A stretch of 64,000 bases of DNA from Fragilariopsis cylindrus CCMP1102 (taxonomy: Eukaryota; Bacillariophyta; Bacillariophyceae; Bacillariales; Bacillariaceae), in contig FMBT01000474.1 in assembly GCA_900095095.1 (NCBI GenBank), positions 18,349 to 82,348 on the forward strand. Reading direction: 5' to 3'. The position numbers and the translations under genes are program-made. Positions 50,812-61,814 of this stretch are shown here, piece by piece. Each line of letters begins with the position of its first letter. Position 1 is the first letter of the stretch. Under the pieces are notes generated by a model. The model had not been told where the DNA came from, did no database searches, and saw only the letters and a program-made list of their open reading frames with translations.

Positions 50812-51888
50812 TCATTTCGATGGATTTTTTTCATTCTTGTCGTCGTCGTTGTTGTTCTTTTCATTATCTTCAACATTATTATTATTACTATTACTATCAT
50901 TATTATTAAAGATTTCATTACAGATCTTCAATAATAAATTGATTTCCTCCCTTGTAAATCCACAGAGTGTAATAGTTTTTAGTTTATGTGAATAAGCAGC
51001 AGAAGCGATATTCTTGCTGATACCATCGACATCCTTATTTTCGCACTGCTCTTTCTTCTCCTCCTGTGATGGTTCTGATCCTGTTTCTTTTTCCCCTTCC
51101 TTTTCTTTTTTCGGATCATCAGGAATAGTAACGCAATCACCATAATCCAAAGTATTAGTAGCATCAATGTCAATAATATAATCACGAATAGCAATAATAC
51201 CTATCCGTAATACATCTTCTTGGGAACGATTACCACGGAAAATACCTGCTGACAATAATGAAAATCCAACATCTGTTATCATATTTTCATTGTTACATCT
51301 TTTAAGTGAATTTTGATATGCTGATCTTAGTAGTGAATCAGGAACACTAAATTCATTACTATCATTTCCATTATTATTATTTTCATCACCTGATGAGTCA
51401 TCATCATCATCATTATTATTATTATTATCCGGAAACTGAAAATAAATTGGTCCAACAGCATGAATGACATATGGAACTTTAAGTGATCCATAATTATTTG
51501 GACCAGTAATAACAGCACCACCCGTCGGACAACGAATTTCGACAGCACCACTAGCACTAGCACTGCCACTACTACGTCTACGTCTACGTCGTGTACCATC
51601 TGCTGTTATTATTTGTACTACAGGAAGTTCTTCACGATCTTTCCATAGATTTTTTCCACCAGCATTATTAATGGCACCATCCACACCACCACCACCTAAA
51701 CATCGTTCATTTGCAGCATTGACAATAGCACCAATTCTTTTGTTGTTGCTTTTGTCGGAAGTAGGTGCAGTAAAATCTACTACAGAACCACGAACAATAT
51801 TTAATGAAATTATTGGTGTATTATTATTCCCGCCACTATTATTACTGCCGACAAGACCAAATGTTGCGACCGTTTTTAATACACCCAT
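50812..51888 (-). CDS. Macro-domain (ADP-ribose-binding/hydrolase) protein
   Basis: The protein has 358 aa from the ATG at 51888. The macro fold shows IVRGSVVDF, GAIVNAANERCLGGGGVDGAINNAGG (residues ~48-75) holding the catalytic-type Asn and the GGGG-VDG ADP-ribose loop, CPTGGAVITG, PYVIHAVGPIY, and VGFSLLSAGIFRGN. MacroD-type enzymes remove mono-ADP-ribose from proteins or deacetylate O-acetyl-ADP-ribose. A poly-Asn/Asp loop after the fourth strand and a basic insertion (RRRRRRSSG) are host-specific expansions. The Lys/Glu-rich C-terminal half ends in an Asn/Asp run. No transit peptide is evident, so cytosol or nucleus is likely. The retained NAAN and GGGG motifs suggest activity. Confidence 0.87.
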   Translation of the reverse strand: MGVLKTVATFGLVGSNNSGGNNNTPIISLNIVRGSVVDFTAPTSDKSNNKRIGAIVNAANERCLGGGGVDGAINNAGGKNLWKDREELPVVQIITADGTRRRRRRSSGSASASGAVEIRCPTGGAVITGPNNYGSLKVPYVIHAVGPIYFQFPDNNNNNDDDDDSSGDENNNNGNDSNEFSVPDSLLRSAYQNSLKRCNNENMITDVGFSLLSAGIFRGNRSQEDVLRIGIIAIRDYIIDIDATNTLDYGDCVTIPDDPKKEKEGEKETGSEPSQEEKKEQCENKDVDGISKNIASAAYSHKLKTITLCGFTREEINLLLKICNEIFNNNDSNSNNNNVEDNEKNNNDDDKNEKNPSK

Positions 51889-52399
51889 AATATTATCTTA
51901 TTGTACTGTCTTATTGCTTAGCTAATGTTTCCTTCAGGTTTCCTTGCATATGTTAGCATTAATCATGGGTAGTAATAGTCCTGTCGAAGTGAGAAGTAAT
52001 AGTAACCAGCTCCATGTAGAGCAGTAATGATAACTCATATCTTTATTTTTTGATTTCTGTTCAAATTTTCGTATCGTCAAACAAACACGATTAAATTATA
52101 TACGACTGGAAATATGGTTTTATTACGTACAGTGCCTATTCAAATTTTGGGGCGAAAAGCAGGAGACACGTTTTGAAACATGGTTCCGCCCCCTTTTATT
52201 TTCCCATAAACTTCAAACTACACGTCATCGCTCATCAATTCATCGCCTCATCATAATCTTTTCTTTCTTCATTTTTCTTGACAACATAAGAAACTTTTTT
52301 ATTGCATTCTTGACATCGTTAGATCATTGTATTTATTAATGCTGATGTGACGACTGCCATATTATATTTTGTACTGAAAGAAAATAATGGAGTAACGTT
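51889..52399. promoter_or_regulatory. Divergent intergenic region
   Basis: About 510 bp separate the macro-domain start (minus) and the release-factor-like start (plus). Repeated CATCGCTCATCAATTCATCGCCTCATCA units at 52224-52254 are pyrimidine/CATC-rich. Promoter role inferred from layout. Confidence 0.4.
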
Positions 52400-53028
52400 A
52401 TGCTGCTGTACCATTCCCGTACTCTAACTTTAATGATCGGTTATTCTGTTTTTGTGATGTCGTCCATCACAATGATGATGAAAATAATAATAATGCAACA
52501 GCATAATAATATGCAGCGACAATTATTCGTTTGTTCCTTTACGACGACGGTACCAATGATTCGTCGTCGTTATAATAATAAGACTCATCAGATATTTTCG
52601 AGACTATATCATCATCGCAGCAACAATCAACAGGATAATATTCCCAACTTATTCTTACTATCAAGAAAAGGATCTGATTCTCGCACTACTCGATTATTTT
52701 CGTCGTCGAACAACGATAATGACGACGACACTACTAGTAGTACTGTCACAACAACAACGTTAGTACGACCTATGGAAAATATATATCGTGAATGGACATT
52801 AGAACAAGATCAATTACTTTGGTTGAATAGTAGTGGAAAGAATAAAAATAAATCGACGGCAGAACTGGCAGTTTTATTGGGAAGAGGTATGCGAGGTGTG
52901 GAACAGCGTTTATTAAAATTAAAAGATGTGGAATCATCCGTATATCAACGTATGTTTGTGAATAATAATAATAATCAGAATAACAACAGTAATAAGGACG
53001 ACGAAGGCGAAAAAGACAATAATGGTAA

Positions 53029-53061
<33 letters not shown>

Positions 53062-54424
53062 ATCGAATACAAGAAACAAAAAGTTAATTCCGGTATCAGA
53101 AGTATTACGAAGAATAGAATGGGATTATCAATTAAATGAAAATGATTTTTATATATTACATTATGATCGTGTGGATGATACAATAGTAACATCCTCATTA
53201 ACAGCATCCAATAGCAACATAGATTCTGGTGAAACATCTCTGATAAAAGCATTACCAGAACATCGGATTATGGCGATTAAATATAAGGAACGGATTGTTT
53301 GGGATCGTCGACAGAATCGTAAATATGATATTGTATTTAATGCACCAGGGATTATCGATGTAATACAAACATATGAGGAATGGGAAACTAAATGTAATGA
53401 ACGATTACAGATGTCAAGAATCATGCAAAATGAATGGAATGAACGATGGATGGATTTATTAGAATCATCAGAAACTAAAAAAGAACGATTATTTAAACTT
53501 ACAAAAGATCTTCTTGTCAGCAGCAGTGATGCTGGCAGTGGCAGTGGTAGTAACGATGATAGTAGTGAATCTCAAATCATCCATACGAAACAAAAAGTCG
53601 ATTTTTATCTTCCTTCTATCATTGAATTGTTTCGTGAAGGAGACTTTTTTAGTACAACAACAACAACAATAGAAACTACGACCGAACAAAACGATGATGA
53701 TCTACAGATGGCAGACTATCCTCCATCTTCTACTAAAACTGATAGTAATGGAAGATTGGTATCACTTCTTGACGAATTATCAGAATGGGTTGCTTCTCCC
53801 TACTGGACTGACTTTGACGATGACGATGACTATACTGAAATTGATGACAAAGACGACAATAACGAAGAACAGAACATACTCCGTGAAACACTTTTACAAA
53901 AAATATCGTCCACAATGGATCGATTGGAAGGGAAAGAGTATACTGTGAAAGAAAAAATGCAACAGTCCTTGAAATCAAAAAAGAAGCAACAAGTATCGCA
54001 ACAACAACAACAAGCAGCGAGTAGACTAAATAATATTCAATTGAATGACAATGATATAGAGGAATCATTCGTACGTGGATCTGGTGCGGGTGGTCAAAAG
54101 GTGAATAAAACAAGTAATTGTGTTGCCTTACTTCATACACCAACAGGTGTACGAGTTGATTGTCAAGATACACGTTCGTTGCAACAGAATCGAAAAATTG
54201 CACGTAAGCGTCTGAAAGAGAAATTAGATTTGTTTTGGAATGGTTCCAATTCGAAACAATCCATGAAACAAGTCCAAGCCAGTAAGAAGAAGAAAAAGAC
54301 GAAATTGAAAAATAAGTCCAGATTGAAAGAAAAGAAATTATCAAAGAAACAACAATTGTTGTTACAACTTGAAGAAAAGGAAAAGGAGGAGGAGGATGAA
54401 GAAGAAAAACAATTTAATGAATAG
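52400..54424 (+). CDS. Myb-like + DUF504 (MJ1316) + GGQ release-factor domain protein, organelle-targeted
   Basis: The protein has 674 aa and no intron. The N-terminus is basic and hydroxylated (RRRYNNKTHQIFSRLYHHRS, LLSRKGSDSRTTRLFSS), consistent with a mitochondrial or plastid presequence. Residues ~128-183 form a Myb/SANT-like module (REWTLEQDQLLW, AELAVLLGRGMRGVEQRLLKL). Residues ~228-315 match the DUF504/MJ1316 RNA-end-recognition domain: SEVLRRIEWDY, NDFYILHYDRVDD, PEHRIMAIKYKERIVWDRR. An Asp/Thr-rich linker follows, then a class-I release-factor domain at ~545-615: FVRGSGAGGQKVNKTSNCVALLH, PTGVRVDCQDTRSLQQNR, ending in a Lys-rich tail as in ICT1/MTRFR rescue factors. The GGQ hydrolyses peptidyl-tRNA; codon-recognition domains are absent, which fits ribosome rescue rather than normal termination. 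Confidence 0.85.
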
Positions 54425-54959
54425 ATTAAAAAAAAGAATAATGATATCCGTTTAAACATGATATATTTAAGTACTTGCGAAAAGAGCTAAAATAAATGAG
54501 AATACAATTACCATAATATCGTATATCGAATAAGCCACCGTAGATAAATCGTAGATTATTATATGCATATGGTGTTGCTGATGTTTGTTTTCATATAATA
54601 TGATCTATTCTATTCTATTTGAGAACCAGAACCAGAACTACAGTGTCAGTAATACCTCCCTGCGGCATAATTTAGTGAGAAGCCGTGTACTAGGAGGGGC
54701 AACAATTCGATAGGAGATCTTGTCACAAAAGGAGCGATCATAGCTAACTTATACTCCTATACGCTCGGAACTTATACAGTACAAAAAATATAGTATCCAA
54801 TATATTCAATAAATAAAAAGTACAATAGGAATCCATTTTAGTTTTATCTCTTGACTATATAAAAATAAATAAATATAAATAGATAGATATGTATATATTT
54901 ATTTATATTCATATTTATTTATGATTAATACTATCCCAATGGTTCGTTTATAACTTATC
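54425..54959. other. Intergenic, convergent gene ends
   Basis: AT-rich; ends in an A/T microsatellite-like stretch of TAAATA/TTTATTTA units (54860-54925) containing TAGATAGATATG. No gene seen. Confidence 0.45.
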
Positions 54960-55754
54960 CTATTCGTACCAAGAGGAAGTCAACGAGCCACAACTGTTGA
55001 AGTTAGATGAAGATAAAGGAGTGTCGAAGACTGACCTATCCACAGGTGCAAAATCATCAGACTTAAGTGCACCACAAACTCGAGTTTTGTCGTTATTCCT
55101 AGTAAAGGTTTTGTTAACTTGCTCTTGTTTGTGTAGCTTTTTTTGCTGCTCTTTACCAATCTTTTCCTCGTTAGCAACTACTATTCGAGAGAGTGGATTG
55201 ACTTGCTGTGGTGGTTGTTCCTTCTGCTGCATCTTTCGATCTGTTTCCGTCCTTTTTTTATTTGCAATTCTTCGTTTCGCAACCTTGTTCTTGGAACTCG
55301 ATTTGTAGCAGTCAGAGAGACAATCTCGGAATGCAGAAGTTATCCTTTCTCGAGCAACAGGCTCACCCACTACAGAGTAGGAATGTCCATCGTACCGGAG
55401 AAAAGCGGGCCCTCCTTCTTGTTCACACGACTCCTGTATGTTATAGTAAATATCAGTGACAATACATGATTTTCCAATCTTGGATTTATTAGCGTTGGCA
55501 TATTCTTGTACTTTGTTCTTAACAAGAAGTCTCAAGTTGGTATTACCAGGTGCTATTCTAGGTATTTTACCCTTGCCGATTACTACAGTGTAGAACGAAG
55601 GTTCCACCAAAGATGACGGTAGTTGCGTTATATTACTTTTATTTTCAGTGTAGAAGAAATTTCTACTCTGATTTTGGAGAGAAGAAGAAACAGTATCTGC
55701 CATTGGCATGGAGGAGCTCCTTACAACAGTGGAGAATGGCATGAGAGCATCCAT
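54960..55754 (-). CDS. DUF6824-like protein
   Basis: The protein has 264 aa from the ATG at 55754. The domain at about residues 57-150 (YTVVIGKGKIPRIAPGNTNLRLLVKNKVQEY, then SCIVTDIYYNIQE, GPAFLRYDGHSYSVVGEPVARERITSAFRDCL) follows the stramenopile DUF6824 layout of V-L-x-G-K/R-G, N-P-G-N and F-L, though the opening motif is divergent. The family is expanded in diatoms and often fused to transcription-factor parts, but its function is unknown. A basic region (KVAKRRIANKKRTETDRK) suggests the nucleus. Confidence 0.72.
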   Translation of the reverse strand: MDALMPFSTVVRSSSMPMADTVSSSLQNQSRNFFYTENKSNITQLPSSLVEPSFYTVVIGKGKIPRIAPGNTNLRLLVKNKVQEYANANKSKIGKSCIVTDIYYNIQESCEQEGGPAFLRYDGHSYSVVGEPVARERITSAFRDCLSDCYKSSSKNKVAKRRIANKKRTETDRKMQQKEQPPQQVNPLSRIVVANEEKIGKEQQKKLHKQEQVNKTFTRNNDKTRVCGALKSDDFAPVDRSVFDTPLSSSNFNSCGSLTSSWYE

Positions 55755-57364
55755 GGTATGATAGGAAGGTTCGTCGGTAACGATGATGTTCGTTGTGTTT
55801 TGTATAGTGTGCTTTGTAGTAGTCCTACAGTACTTGTTTTGTGAGTCTTGGCTGTGTCAATTGTAAGGTTTAAAATGATCATGAATAAATCGATCAATAA
55901 TTGTGAGAGAAGAACTGCTAGATAGAGTTGCACGACGTACTGCCGTAGAAAAGAAAGTGAATGTCATGACAACCACGTCGTGGGGAGACTTAAGATTCTA
56001 ATCACATTATCGGACTACATTCCTTCTCTTTGCATGCACTATTGCGACAACTATCAAACATTGTTCTTTTTCAAGACTAAGTATCAATGACATGTTCTCT
56101 TCCTCAAGTTGAACTTTTGTCACTATTATTTATGGCACCTTTGTCACTTTTATTTATGGCATCAATATCGCGATGAAAATCAATTAACGTTACTGTAGAT
56201 TTGTCAAGATTATTGCTTGGGAGACCAACTCATCGCGCGCGGATCGTGTGTAATGTCGGGATTGGTCAATCAATGTTAGGTTTAGCAGAGGTAGCGCTAA
56301 AGGAGTGAAAGGTTAACTGATTTCAATACGGGGTGCGTCACGATCCACGCGTCGCGCGTAAAGTCATCGTTCAATAATGTCCTCTTGATATTAATTTTTG
56401 TTGATTGATTATTGCATCAACTAATCATAATTAATAGCCTTTTAATCACATTGTGATAAAAAGGCTATTAAATTCTGTTGCTCTGTATTGTCCAGGGGAA
56501 ATAATTTCAATACAGGGTTTCGACATTAAGTTAGTACCTGTCTGTGCATTCATTTCATTAACGAAGTGTGATATTTTGACGCGTTTTCATCGCTTCATGG
56601 CGCTGTTGAAAATTTAATTATGTTGCGCAAGAGTTTGAAGTTTGCTTACAAAAAAAATGAATACAGTACTGAAAAAGAATGCATCGAAAATCATGCGCTA
56701 TTACTCTACTTCTAACCTTTACAATAATGTGGAGGTGTAATTTCGATTTTTCCTATCTACTGCGAGAAAAAACCTGTTCGGAGAGGTTGTCCGTACGTCA
56801 GCCGTTTTAGGCGAAAATTACTAGTAAACGCACACAGGAAATATAGGAAATGAGTGTTGTAAGGGGTGTCTGATAAACCAAAGAGAACGTGCTTTTTCAC
56901 CTACGTAGACATTACTAATTTAACTATACCATTTTGGACCATATACAGTGTTTACAACATACAAAAAAGAAAAGAAAAACACACATTTACTGTATTTTCT
57001 ATGCTGATGATTCATTCTGAAAATATTGTCCACTCTTGTTCCACTTGAGTTGATCTGCTCCTTGAAAAATTGCATGAATTATGCAGTTGTTTTTACTACA
57101 GTGAGTTTAGTTTTTGAGTCCCACGAATTTAAGTCATGATTTAGTTCATAAAACTCGCTGTATTTACATAATACACTTTGATGTACAGTATGGTGCATGC
57201 TATTATCACATCAAAAATTTTAACGGACGATATATAATAATTATTATTATTATAAGTATCAACTCATTCTTTTCATACTGTACCGTACAGTACGACGATG
57301 TCATCCTTGTATTCCACAATTAATATGCAGGGCTTCTGAACTCCTACAGTATATTAAGCTCACT
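55755..57364. other. Intergenic 1.6 kb with dispersed repeat and promoter of the next gene
   Basis: It contains a near-perfect hairpin (56432-56470: TAATAGCCTTTTAATCAC, loop ATT, complementary arm with one mismatch) inside a dispersed repeat, and a TCACT/TTTATTTATGGCA duplication at 56118-56162. TACTGTACCGTACAGTA, a perfect inverted repeat, lies at 57280-57297, about 70 bp upstream of the next start codon; TACAGTA also occurs at 57183 and 57348. No gene seen. Confidence 0.55.
56391..56492. repeat. Dispersed repeat containing a long hairpin, second copy at 45.7 kb
   Basis: Reversed, this segment aligns with 45705-45785: both contain GACAATACAGAGCAACAGA, a TTTAATA(A/G)CCTTTT block, GTTGATGCA and ATC(A)ATCAACAAAAATTAA. 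This copy retains a 39-bp palindrome that the other has lost. A small non-autonomous element or solo remnant is likely. Confidence 0.7.
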
Positions 57365-59035
57365 ATGAATTTGGCCCAACGAAGAACGGGTCATAATAAT
57401 CCAACAATATCTCCGGGCAATGCTTTCAAATATTCGTCGTCGTCTTCAATCCGTAAAGTCAACAACCGCCGTAATGTTGCGGTCGTGGTCGCATCTTTGA
57501 GTATCATATGGATTGGTATTTCTTTCCTTACATACCAGCATCTACCTAGTGTTTCAACAAACACTAACAGAAAGGATATACATTCGGTTGTCTTATCGAA
57601 TCATGGCTGTGATAAATTATCATCGACGACGATGACGATAACAACAAAAAAGAAGAATAAAGGACACGATGCTCGTAGAAAAAAATCAACACTTTCTCCC
57701 TACCGTATCGTTCATAGCTTGACGACACGATTTATGGTCGGTCAACCCAATCAACCGATTTTGGCAAGGGCGCGGTATCTTCTCTTCGAAACGTTTTGTT
57801 GGCCAACAATACAATATCAATCAGCTTTACCAGAGGATTATTCTTGGTTTGTATTAGCTGATCCAGGAATTGATCAAGAAGTTATCGCCGATTTACGCGA
57901 GTTGTTATCATACGACAAATTTCCAGAAGGGAATGCTTATCTGATACTAACTGACGAACCATCATGGGCAGCAGATGGTGTTGGTGTGCCTGGTGTTACC
58001 TCGTACGGAGTATCCTATCAAGAAATTGCACAGGGTGTGAGGAATGGTAAAGTGAAATTGCTAACGGGAAACGCAACACGATTGATCCAAACTTTGGAGT
58101 ATAGTATAGAGGGGAAGATGTATGATAGTAGTATCAGAAACAATATAAACAAAAGCGAGGATTATAAACCACTTTTGCTCATCGAAACCATGTTGGATGC
58201 CGATGATGGATTGAACAATCACGGAATTGAATGGATTCAAGATCTAGCTATTTCTCATACCCAACAACAGCAAAAAATGATAGCAACGACTAACCGCAAC
58301 GAACAACCTTCCCTGAACTCTACATGGTGGCTATTGTGTGGAACGGATCATATTGAATGGCACAATCGTGATATCTTTAGACTGACCGATAGCGAATACC
58401 AAGACATCGGACTGACAAGTGGCATTACCGGTATTCGTCACGCTCCACAGTACTGCGCATCGGCTGGATTTACACGAGTAGGTTTAACGACGACTAGGTC
58501 AATGACAACATCCAAAAGCAACAACGATTCAAGACCAAAAATCTCTCGTATTTCCGCAAGTTGCGTATAGTAATCACGCTTTAGCGACTGAGAATTTTGA
58601 CCTTTGCGATGATAAGAAAAATATTACCTTGGCTCGATGTTTTCGACGAGATTTTTCTGGTTTGCCCTTCATCCTTAAGTCACGAAGTATTACCTCCGAT
58701 TCGATGGTCATATGGATCCAAAACGCGAAGACTATCGAGATCTTCCATGGGAGGGTAAGATGGACCACCCTCTGGTGATAAATGAAACGGAAAAGATTTG
58801 GCGGATATTACAAGACGATTTCTCGATCAATCGTCTCATGGCATGGGAGACTAGTATGTACCTAAGGGAAAATTTGGAATCAATCATTCAGGAAAACAAA
58901 AAGAGTCGTTGCGCCCTGGGTTTTCCCTGTCGGGAGGTTGCTGATGTAACCTTTAAGAAAATGTCTCTGCATATTAAGAAAATGAACAAGATGAACTTGG
59001 TAGATGCATCGAAGAAGCAGAAAGCCACGATGTGA
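57365..59035 (+). pseudogene. Second rhamnosyltransferase-like gene with two compensating frameshifts
   Basis: The first 401 codons are intact and closely resemble the copy at 47.5 kb: RFMVGQPNQPILARARYLLFETF, DADDGLNNHG, WWLLCGTDHIEWHNRD, SAGFTRVG. It then reaches TAG at 58568-58570. Conserved sequence continues in the +1 frame from about 58540 (FPQVAYSNHALA, RRDFSGLPFILKSRSITSDSM) and returns to the original frame after about 58707 (MDPKREDYRDLPWEGK, LGFPC), to a stop at 59033-59035. So two single-base changes of opposite sense, one between about 58490 and 58550 and one deletion near 58707, separate it from an intact gene. It has an anchor (VVVASLSIIWIGISFLTY) and fewer amino-acid runs than the first copy. 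Confidence 0.75.
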
Positions 59036-59995
59036 ATGAATCTAATACCACTGAGCACGACTACGACTTAAACAAACTATATACACAATAATGGGGTTGG
59101 GTAATGTCCAGCCCGTCGCTTAGGGATGCTTGGATTGTACCATCTCTCTTTGATTATGTATCATCTACATACAGAAAAATCGGTTTGACCGCGCCTATAG
59201 ATTGATTCAACTTTATCTGATCTACAAAAATTAAAATTAAAAATTGCCGTGGCGGCTGCCGAAAAAAATGTTTCTTAGCTTACATAGTCCGTTTGTATAG
59301 TATATTTCCGAAATAGCTGCACCATTAGTAGGAACTTGTGTATGACATGATAGTCGTTTCCGTACAACTTTAGCTACAACATCTTCCATTTCTCCCATGA
59401 TAAGTACCGTATCTTTAGTGAGAAGCTGATAGTATACTAGGACCTATACTATGAATATACTCCTCTTATGCTAGAATAGGATATTGCGAAGTACTAGTAG
59501 GTACGAAGAACAAAAAATCGAAAATCGATTTCGGAATTGGAGTGTTCCACGATGAAGCCCAAACATATAATTTCCTGGGAATCATTTTTCTATACAAAAT
59601 TAGAACCATCTCCACGATCGTGGAAAGCGACAATATGCAGCCGCATATGTATTGGAATGTATTGTAACCAATCCACTGCTTTATAATGTACGTAGATCTC
59701 AAGACGAATTCGCAATCGATGCTATTTCTTTTCTTCTTCTTGCGGTAAGCATTTTTTTTCTACCTTTTGTTCTATTCATAAAAAAAATCGACTGAAGGAA
59801 AAATAATCCTATCTAAAGAACGCCACCGCAGTAAAAGTAACAGTTCTTATTACATTCAGGTTAGTAAACAATTATTCCTTGCAGTGGTTTTGATGTACAA
59901 TTCTAACCTCAATACAATAATATATGTGGCGTAACTAATCAGATAAAGGTTTCTTTTTCGCTCGTTCACTCGCCTTTGATACTCAACAGCAAATC
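59036..59995. other. Intergenic, no gene seen
   Basis: About 960 bp of AT-rich sequence. The open frame at 59466-59702 (minus) lacks family features. GAAGTACTAGTAGG near 59490 and TAGTATACTAGGACC near 59430 are palindromic fragments of no known role. Confidence 0.4.
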
Positions 59996-60566
59996 ATGAC
60001 GAAGAAAAGCGCCATCAAGGCAAAATCAACTCAAACCAAGAAGAAGCAGATCTCAAAGGTAAAGAAGGGCAATCCTATGGATATCATCCTCGCCAAAATG
60101 GCGGAAATGGATCAAATTGGTGTAACGGAAGTAATGGAGGTAATTTTGTTACAGGCGACTGGGTATGCCCGTCATGATAGCAAAGGATATCGAAATGCCG
60201 TCAAGGAGCTAATTAAGGACGGGTTACATTGACAAGACTAGCAAGGATAAAAAGATAACGTACCAACTCACTACAAAGGTCGTAAGTTTTTGGTGGACAG
60301 TGGGCAGATTGTCGTGGCACCGGAACCCACGAACAATGATGAACTTCATGAGCACCTAAAAGGAATGCTTTCCAAGATGGTTAAAGCTCCCCCTCAAAAA
60401 ATCGAAGCAGTTTTTTAACAAACTCAAAAATGGAAATTGGTATTCAGTTAAGGAGCTCGTTGAGGTAGCTGGCTATCAACGTGCTGACTCAAAAGGATAT
60501 CGAAATCATTTCTGGTATGAAAACTCTCGATATTTTGGAGAAATCAAAAGATACCTTACGGTTTAA
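59996..60566 (+). pseudogene. Repeat-domain (winged-helix-like) gene broken by several frameshifts
   Basis: The first 78 codons start with a Lys-rich segment and contain GVTEVMEVILLQATGYARHDSKGYRNAVKELIKDG, then TGA. Conserved-looking sequence resumes in another frame (YIDKTSKDKKITYQLT), shifts again near 60275 (RKFLVDSGQIVVAPEP), and again near 60390 (KQFFNKLKNGNWYSVKELVEVAGYQRADSKGYRNHF). The last unit repeats the first (V-x-E-L/V-x-E-V, A-G-Y-x-R-x-D-S-K-G-Y-R-N), so the gene had two copies of a small domain. Each break is one base, the last in an A-run. Stop at 60564-60566. Confidence 0.6.
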
Positions 60567-61814
60567 TGATAATTTCTTCAAATTCGGACGTTGTGTTTGA
60601 AGGAATCACGGGCACGAAATAAATAGAGAATCGACGAATATTATAAGCACGACCATATTCACTGTAGAAAGAGTAAATTAGTATGTTAAAAAAAAACTAA
60701 AAAATTAAAGTCTACTCCCACTTCACAATTAAACATTATTTGTTCAAAGTAAAAGACACATAGTGCAATTTTCCTACTATTATTTTCTGTTGTAGCCTTT
60801 GTAGCGTTTACATTGAAAGTGGTTGGGCACTGAACTTATGGACGTTCGTAAATATGATAGCTGATATCATCGTCAACACATGTCTTAGCATCTCTTTATT
60901 ATAGGAGAGGAGATATGAAGGCTGAGTGGCGATTTTGTTGTTGAATCCTTGATGTTTGTTGAATTTAATAAGATGCGCGTAAAAGCGTCAAGCAACGTTT
61001 GAAAAAGATATGTGTCTATGAATGGAATGGAAGAGATAAGCACATCATTTTATTAAAGATAGGTATGTAATGAAAGGCATTTCAACTTCGGTCTATTCAT
61101 CAACACTCCACTATCTGCCTACAGTATGATAAAATGTATTGAGCGACAGCGCACAAATGGCAGCGGAAAGTTTACAGTTGCATGATGTTGTGTGTTCTCC
61201 ATTCTTTTTCCGCTCAGGTTTTTCTTAGTTCCTAACGTCAACGGATAATCTTGAAAAGAATTTTATTTTTATTTTTAAGACTTTATAACTGATCGATCGC
61301 AAGAATGGCGCGCCTAATTGCGCAAACGCAATTATGCGCGTGCTTCTTTTGTTTTCTCTCATCTGTTGTAATACCGTAGCAGAAGCTTACCACAAAAACT
61401 GACTAATCAACCCTTGGCTGTCGCAATCGTGAAGAGGAACAATAAAGTACAAGTACAAGCTAGAGCAAGGACTGATATCAGCTGAAACGAGGCTGAAACG
61501 AGGAAGAGAACGAGACAAAGTAGAGATTCAGAAAGTCCTGTACATGCTATTCATTCATATTATTTCTCACTTGACACTGGGATACAAAACTAAATCTTGA
61601 ATCGTGTGGCAAAGCATCTCCTCATTTTCCGTAAGGGGATAAACAATCCATCAAGGAGCAAAGAAGTTAAAGGCACAAAGCACCCTCGCTCTTGTGCTAG
61701 AGAATTATTCCACTCCGTTGTTAATAATATAGACGATAGTACATGCCCATCTATCTATTATTATATAGATTCGATACGTTTGTCATTTGCCCAGAAGAAC
61801 TTATTTAAAAAAAC
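60567..61814. other. Intergenic 1.2 kb, no gene seen
   Basis: Closed in all frames over most of its length. GGCTGAAACGAGG is duplicated near 61480-61505. GCGCGCCTAATTGCGCAAACGCAATTATGCGCG at 61308-61340 is strongly self-complementary (CGCAATTA/TAATTGCG) and could form a hairpin. The promoter of the next gene is expected at the right end. Confidence 0.5.

Noticed and set aside
56866-57323. Two short plus-strand open frames before the second glycosyltransferase
   Set aside because: AT-rich, low-information sequence in a promoter-like position with many TACAGTA motifs; no sign of coding constraint.
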